Of a stretch of DNA of 64,000 nucleotides, positions 58,205 through 64,000 are shown in pieces. Made by a program: the position numbers and the translations under genes. The notes under the pieces were generated by a model that was not told the DNA's origin, did no database searches, and was given only the letters and a program-made list of their open reading frames with translations. Source of the stretch: Muscardinus avellanarius (lineage: Eukaryota > Chordata > Mammalia > Rodentia > Gliridae); NCBI GenBank assembly GCA_963383645.1, contig OY726559.1, positions 111,961,393 through 112,025,392 on the forward strand. Direction: 5' to 3'. Within the stretch, counting starts at the first letter, position 1. Every line of letters starts with the position of its first letter.

Positions 58205-61200
58205 CTAGGAGACATCGCGGGGGTGTTTCTCATCCGCTCCAGTCTTACCCCCCTACTCACTGTCTTGCTGCATTAGCCTGGGAGTCTTCCATTTCAAGCA
58301 TCTAGCTCACCTTGAAGTCACCTTCTTTCCTATGTTTTGCTCCAGTCCTCTCCAGAGATGGGCCCTTCCTCTAACCCACAGCACCCTCCTGTGTCTATAG
58401 GGCTCTTGGGTTTTTTATTTTATTTTATTTTTGTTGTTTGCAGCACTGTAGATGCAACCTAGGGGCCTTCTACCTCCAAGCTATACCCCCAGGCCTATTT
58501 TTTATTCTTTATTTTTGAAACTAGGTCTTACTGTATAGCTGAGGCTGGCTGCGAACCTGCGCTCCTCCTGTTTCAGCCTCCCAACTACTGGGATGGGCTC
58601 TCATTTTTAACTCTTCTCTTCCTGGAATAACAAGTTAGTCTTTAGGGTCTGGAATCCCAAATATTTTAGTGGGTCCTCCTATTCTGCTTAAGAACCATAG
58701 CCCCCACTCCAGCCAGGCCCCGGCCTCTCTCACCCCAGTAGAGGACGAGGTCCTGCCCTCCCAGGCTGCTGTGCTTCACCCGGCAGCTCAGGCCGGACGC
58801 CTCCCCGGACGCCACGTCCAGGGTCACTCGGAGATACCACGTGCCATCCATGTGGGGCAGGAAGGGACCTGGCTGAGTGCCCGGCAGCTCCTGCTCACCC
58901 CGCATCCACATCACCCACACGGGCTTGGGGTGGAAGCCGGAGACGTGGCAGACCAGCAGCAGACGGCCGGGCCCCGGACTGGGGCCGCTAGACAGCCAGG
59001 CCTCGGGCCTCACTGTAAGGGACAGGAGAGATTTTTTTTTTTCTGCAGTACTGGGAAACCCAGGGTCATTCTACCTCTGAGCTACACCCCCAGCCCTATT
59101 TTTTATTTTTTATTTTGAAACAGAATCTCACAGAGTTGCAAAGGGCCTCACTAAGTAGCTGAGGCTAAGGGATAGAAGAGATATTCAGGCAAGGATTCTC
59201 ACATGGGCAGAGGTGCAGACCTCCACATCAGCATCCACTGACACATCTTTCCGCTTCGGGAATCTATCACTCATTTCCTCTTCTTTCGCTAATTCTCAAT
59301 TTGAAAGGAAAGGGCATGATTTGAGAATAGACAATTTGGGAGGAAGCCAGGCGTAGTGATGCATGCCGATAATCCCAGTACTTGGGAGGCTGAGTCAGGA
59401 GGATCACAGGTTCAAGGCCAGACTCAGCTACTTAGTGATGCCCTTTGCAACTCAGTGAGACCCTGTTCCAAAATAAAGAATAAAGCTGGGCGTGGTGGTG
59501 CACACTTGTAATCTCCGCATTTGGGAGGCTGAGACAGGAGGATCGCACAGGTTTGAAGCCAGCCTCAGCTACTTAGTGAGGCTCTCAACAACTTAGTGAG
59601 ACCCTGTTTCCAAATAAAGTATAAAATAGGTCTAAGAGTATAGCCCAGAGGTAGAAAAGCCCCTGGGTTCCACCCCCAGTACCACTAAAATAAACAAATA
59701 AATAAATATAAAGAATTAAAAAAATAGAGTTGGGGTGGAGCTCAAAGGTAGAGTACCCCTGGGTTCTATCCCCACTGCTGAAAAAAGAAAAAGAAAGAGG
59801 GAGGGAGGGAGGGGAGGGAGAATTCTCGGTGCTGGACTGACCTTGTCGCCGGAGATATGCCTTCCCAGCTTCGGGGAGGCCCAGGGTGAACCGCGGGCAG
59901 GTGTCGGTGAGGTACCTGTGTACTCTGTGCTTGATGCCTTGGTTCTGATTGAATCGTCTGCAGACATCCTGGGCCCTTCGTCCACCATTTGGAGAAGGTA
60001 ACCATGAACTGTTCTGGAAGCTCAGGAAATCGGATCCTTGATAAGCTACCTGCAGGAAGCCTCCTGCGGCCTCCCCGGAGTGTATCTCACAGCCTGCAAT
60101 CAACTGCATGTCAAAGGGATCTGGAGAAGAAAAGTGATGAATTAGAGGAAAGAGGAGACAATGGAGCAAAAGACAATAAAAGTAAAAAGGAAACATTTGG
60201 GGGAGGGGCCAAGGGGAGGGGATGAGGTTTGGATCCAACAGAGGTTCACAGAAAAAGGAATCGGCTGGCGTCAGAGGTGGGGGAAGAGATGACAACTTGG
60301 TCAAGGCACCAATTTTTCAAAGACGGTAGTGGGTAGATGCAGTGAGGGGGGAAGGAGCTAGTGATCTGAGAGATGGGATTGCAACAAGCCAGGGTGAACG
60401 GAATACAGTGGTTAGCATGACTGTGTAGACAGAGACATGAGAGGAATTGAACGTAGCAAAATAAAATCACACCGTAAGGAGTCAGTCAAAACTGAAAAGG
60501 CTGAGGGCAGAGGGAGGGCGGCCACTTATTATTTACCGCTAAGAAAAATAATAAAGCACTATGATCGATGAGAGAAGAGTCCATAAATAGCAGAAAGCTA
60601 AAATGTTTAAAGAATCAGGATGTGTTAGCCCTGTCCTTAGGGTCCTAATGGGAAAGAATTTCCCAGAATGGGAGACCTCCCTGACTTGGAGGCTTCCCCA
60701 GAGAAAATGGCCAATCCCTCAGCACCTTCCAAATGCTCACTCGGCCCTGTGTCCCCCAGAGCACTCTCCCCTTCACCATCGCCCCCAATCTCTAGTCCCC
60801 CATATCCAGGGCCTTTCCTACCACCATTTAAGGTATGTCCTTGGACAGCCCTGACCTTGTTTGGTTTACTGATGGTAGTTCTTTTGTGGATAAGAGAGTC
60901 AGAGGGCTGGATATGCAGTGGTACCTACCTCAGAAATTAAAAAGCTAATCCCCTCCTACCAGGAACCTCTGCCCAACTGGAAGAGATAATAGCTTTAACC
61001 CAGGCCCTTAAGTTGAGTAAATACAAGCCAAAAACCATTTTCACAGACTCCAAGTATTCTTTCCTGGTACTTCATGCCCATGCTGCTGTCTGGAGAGAAA
61101 GAGGCTATTTAACCTCTGATACCAGAACTTCTCAAAGCAGTAAAGCTTCCTAGAGAAAAGGCAGAATTTCTGGACAGTATAAGAACTTACCTCTCTTTTT

Positions 61201-62200
61201 GTCATTACCGTCCTGGTGAACTCACCCCATAAAACCCTTTCCGCTCGCCCCCTCTCTGTGTCTCTCACACGGAATTTTTCTTTTGCAGTGACAAGAACCA
61301 AAGGAAACTCGCCACCCTGAGACACTTTCATGGCGCCTGCCCGGAGTGTGTGAATTGAATGTATGCCGGAGACGTACAGAACAGAATAGGCTATTTCCCA
61401 GCAGAATAAATAATTCCCAGAGGCAGCCCCACTCTCCCTCCTGCCACTGGGAGGACCCAACTCACATTCAAAGCGTAAATGAGCGGTGGGGGTATGGACA
61501 GCTTGAGCAACTCTAACAAAGTGCATCTGGAACATGACTTCCAGCTCCAGCCACTCCTTGTCGCTGAAGTTGCCCCTGGACCAGGGGTACAGAAAGATGA
61601 TGGTGCCAGAGCCGCTGTCCCACCGGTGAGTCTGCAGCTCTCCCAGCCAGCCTGAGCCCAGGTGCTGCGCCCAGGAGCCGTTGTGGAAGGAGGAGGTCTG
61701 CAGGATGTGGAAGGAGGTGGGCTCTGCCGACCCTGGGGCAAAAACATAGGTGGGGTGGGGAGAAAAGGTACCTGGGAAGCTCAGACAGGAGGGTCGCAGG
61801 TGTGGGCCAGCGGGGCAACTTAGTGAGGCTCTCGGCAACTTAACAAGACCCTGTTCCAAATAGAAAAAGAAGCCGGGCGTGGCGGCACACACTTGTAATT
61901 CCAGTATTGGAGAGGCTGGGACAGGAGGATCACAGGTTCAAGGACAGCCTCAGCTCCTCAGATCACTCTCCAGCACAGGCAGGGGAATCTGCTGCCGTGC
62001 CTGGACACACTCACACACACACACACTCACACACACATTCGCACCCTTTGCGACTTAGTGAGACCCTGTTTCAAAATAAAGAATAAAAGCCAAGTCTGGC
62101 ATGGTGGCGCACGCTTGTAATCCCCGTGCTTGGGAGGTGGAGACAGGAGGATTGCACTGGTTCAAAGCCAGCCATGCTGGCTTAAGAGACCCTGTTTCAA

Positions 62201-62291
<91 letters not shown>

Positions 62292-63102
62292 AAAATAGGT
62301 CTGGGAGTGTAACCTGGAGGGAGAAGGGTTTCCAGGAACCCCAGTACCACCAAAAAATAAAAAGAAATAAAAAGAATAAAAAGCCAGGCATGGTGGCACA
62401 CTTTTGTAATCCCAGCATTTGGGAGGCTGAGACAGGAGGATCACAGGGGTTCAAAGCCAGCCTTGGTTACTTAGTGAGGCTCTCAGCAACTTAGTGAGAC
62501 CCTGTTCCAAATAAAGTATAAAAATGGGTCTGGGAGTATAGCCCGTAGGTAGAAAAGCCCCTGGGTTCCACCCCAGTACCACCAAAATAAATAAGTAAAT
62601 AAATAAATAAATAAATAAATAATAAAAAATCAGGCTAGGGGTATAGGGCTCTGGGTTCCATCCCTAGTACTGTAATAAATAAATGAATAAACAAACACAT
62701 AAATACATAAATATAAAAAGGCAGTGGTGAAGCTCAATGATAGAATGCCTCCAAGTTCAACCTCTTAGTGCCGCCCAAAAAAACCAACAACAACAACAAA
62801 AAAAAAAAAGTGCTGGAGTGTGGGGACCCAGAATCTGGAGAAAGAGAGCCACAGTTGCCTTGGCAACCCCGGAGAAGCGCAGGGACCTAGAGACAGGGAC
62901 GCTCCAGGAGCCAGCTCAGCAGGCTCACTCTCCAAGCACAGGCAGGGGAAACTGCTGCCGCGCCTGGACACACTCACACATACACACTCACACACACACA
63001 CACTCACACACACATTCGCACCCAAAGCTTTGGTTGCTTACCGCCTTGGCCGCCGCAGCCTGGGAGGAGGGCCGCGAGCGCTGGGAGCAGCAGAAGCAGC
63101 AT
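58099..63102 (-). CDS. CD1A: CD1A-like gene: intact
   Basis: Group 1 CD1 lipid-presenting molecule. Exons: signal 63042-63102, alpha1 61466-61732, alpha2 59842-60120, alpha3 58734-59012, transmembrane 58099-58204 (992 coding bases, one open frame). CD1A marks, from my memory of the human protein, are [13 protein letters not shown] in alpha1, AYQGSDF.SFQN.SWLP.P and NQNQ in alpha2, and signal [15 protein letters not shown]. Alpha3, however, looks like the local CD1B-like genes. The alpha2-alpha1 intron contains a retroviral RNase H relic; the first intron is packed with SINEs and (TA/TG)n. The last small tail exon was not found. It is in the same orientation as the CD1B array, whereas in human CD1B is inverted relative to CD1A. 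A CD1 gene closer to another group 1 member cannot be fully excluded. Confidence 0.86.
58440..59690. mobile_element. SINEs in the introns around alpha3 of the CD1A-like gene
   Basis: 58440-58595 (-), 59035-59165 (-, starting 22 bp from the alpha3 acceptor side), 59347-59475 (+), 59485-59690 (+), and an ID-like piece 59725-59785. Confidence 0.75.
58734..59012 (-). CDS. CD1A: CD1A-like exon 4 (alpha3 Ig domain)
   Basis: 279 bp, open. Almost the same as alpha3 of the CD1B-like copies; visible differences are few ([14 protein letters not shown]). Homology also continues a short way into both flanking introns. Confidence 0.9.
59842..60120 (-). CDS. CD1A: CD1A-like exon 3 (alpha2 domain)
   Basis: 279 bp, open. 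[63 protein letters not shown]. Ends LRRQ at donor gtcag. Confidence 0.88.
60840..61210 (+). pseudogene. Endogenous retrovirus pol relic (RNase H region)
   Basis: Plus-strand coding remnants with RNase H signatures: WFTDGSS near 60868, ALTQALK near 60993, FTDSKYSF near 61039 and RGYLTSD near 61102. They are separated by frame changes and stops. The pattern is like class I (gammaretrovirus-like) pol. It lies antisense inside the alpha1-alpha2 intron of the CD1A-like gene. No LTRs, gag or env were seen next to it; 60600-60840 just upstream may be more of the same element but I cannot show it. Confidence 0.65.
61466..61732 (-). CDS. CD1A: CD1A-like exon 2 (alpha1 domain)
   Basis: 267 bp, open. 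[51 protein letters not shown]. Sequons NGS and NFS. Donor gtgag, then Y is completed by the next exon (FEYPF). Confidence 0.88.
61773..62775 (+). mobile_element. SINE cluster in intron 1 of the CD1A-like gene
   Basis: Pieces at 61773-61860, 61870-62090, 62095-62360 (type C), 62385-62590 and 62720-62775. The motif (acactcac)n at 62010-62038 recurs at 62970-63010, so part of the exon 1 flank is duplicated here. Confidence 0.7.
62218..62292 (+). repeat. (TA)n(TG)n in intron 1 of the CD1A-like gene
   Basis: Grown inside a type-C SINE between its poly(A)-rich linker and its right half. Confidence 0.95.
63042..63102 (-). CDS. CD1A: CD1A-like exon 1 (signal peptide)
   Basis: 61 bp from ATG 63102-63100: [20 protein letters not shown], donor gtaagc, phase 1. 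Hydrophobic core followed by a small-residue cleavage region. Confidence 0.82.
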
Positions 63103-63424
63103 GGCGCTGGCCGGTGTTACTTCTTACTCTCAGAAAAGCGGGTCTCTGATGTCTGTGCTGAACAAACCTAGCCCACAACATCCCTCTTTGGACTTCCGTC
63201 TCCAGCCAACAGACAAGCTTCCCCTGTTTATAACAAAGAAAGCCTGCTCCTTCCCAAACCTCAGCCTCCTATTCAGCTCTCCCCTCCCCACAGGTCTGGG
63301 GCTCCTGTCTGCCTTCCAGAATCCTCCATTTCACTCACCTTTCTCTATTTTAACGGCTATGGAAAAAGTCTTACATGGCATTAAATAAACTTCTCTTTCT
63401 CCTTCTCTTTTTTCTTTTTTTCCT

Positions 63425-63520
63425 TTTTTGCAAGTGCCGGGAATCGAACCTAGGTCCTCACGCATTGGCTGTGACCCCACTCGCCCTCTTGAATTATCCC
63501 CCGACACGGCACCGTCCGTA
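63425..63520 (-). mobile_element. tRNA-like SINE fragment upstream of the CD1A-like gene
   Basis: gtgccgggaatcgaacctag resembles an inverted tRNA B-box end. The rest of 63103-64000 is unique sequence without a recognised gene. Confidence 0.4.
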
Positions 63521-64000
63521 CCTCACCCCCAGCCCACCAGTCACCTCTCGGACTCCCCCCGGGCTGCTCAGTTCGCTTTTTGGAATACCCTCCGATGGTT
63601 CTGTGCAGCAGTAGAAACTGCCACCAGTTTTCCGTTATTCTTAGAGAAAAGCCATCACAGAAACCACAGAGACATTGGACGGTGTAAAAAAAAAAAATGG
63701 TCTTCTGTTTGACTTTCATTGCTATAGTCACCAGTCAGTTCGCACCTGCCAGGAACCAAGCCAGGCGTCCTGCTTCTCTTAGAAGTAGACATGTTGAACA
63801 GTGCTGTGCTTTGTTGAAGGAGCCCGCAGCCTCTGTTCAGGGAGAGAAACACACCAAGAACCGTGAATCTTGGCGCGCTGACTGTTATTATAATGTCCAC
63901 ACTCTAAGTTTTTAAAATCCTGCTTGACAGAATCAAAACCATGTATGGGGAAGGAGCCTGGAAGACGATCAGCAGGGGCTGCGAGCATCTATGCACCATT

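Noticed and set aside
57814..58305. 163-codon plus-strand frame
   Set aside because: It overlaps antisense the transmembrane exon of the CD1A-like gene and has no recognisable domain.

Overview
The window is mammalian genomic DNA, most likely from a squirrel-like rodent (Sciuridae: ground squirrel, marmot or relative). The main clue is a very abundant SINE with a B1-like left half (gcgtggtggcgcacgcttgtaatcc) joined to an ID-like tRNA-derived right half (gggctggggatgtagctcagaggtagaatgcccctgggttcc). This matches the B1-dID composites I know from squirrels. Genes are split into exons with GT/AG junctions, microsatellites are frequent, and L1, MaLR-like and ERV LTR fragments fill most of the rest.

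The biological content is a group 1 CD1 cluster: MHC-I-like, beta2-microglobulin-associated proteins that present lipids. All CD1 genes lie on the minus strand. In transcription order (right to left) they are: a CD1A-like gene (63.10-58.10 kb); an isolated alpha3 relic (39.1 kb) in the place where human gene order would put CD1C; then four CD1B-like genes at 37.7-33.8, 23.7-20.5, 15.7-12.3 and 5.5-3.1 kb. Each has signal, alpha1, alpha2, alpha3 and transmembrane exons, with lengths and phases that agree between copies (alpha1 267 bp; alpha2 279 bp except 270 bp in the leftmost; alpha3 279 bp except 280 bp in the second). The second copy (12.3-15.7 kb) has one extra G in alpha3 that breaks the frame, so it is a pseudogene unless the base is an assembly error. 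The leftmost copy is open but has an unusual groove. I could not place the short last exon (cytoplasmic tail and 3' UTR) of any gene.

The CD1B-like array grew by tandem duplication of units that carry the gene and its flanks. The 10.07-18.16 kb and 18.17-24.1 kb units align at about 8.1 kb offset; the 1-8 kb and 32-38 kb units are older relatives. A 3'-flank copy at 9.1-10.07 kb has no gene, and a non-coding pair at 29.34-30.13 and 49.07-49.76 kb hints at further lost units. Insertions present in one unit and absent from another (a 483-bp LTR at 17.0 kb, SINEs at 7.35 and 10.49 kb) order the events.

The remaining sequence (24-32 kb, 40-58 kb) is intergenic: SINEs, L1 3' ends, four copies of one LTR family, a 19-bp minisatellite at 55 kb, and a decayed intronless coding relic at 49.9-51.2 kb whose parent I do not recognise. 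A retroviral RNase H relic sits in an intron of the CD1A-like gene. I see no tRNA, rRNA, CRISPR or prokaryotic feature.
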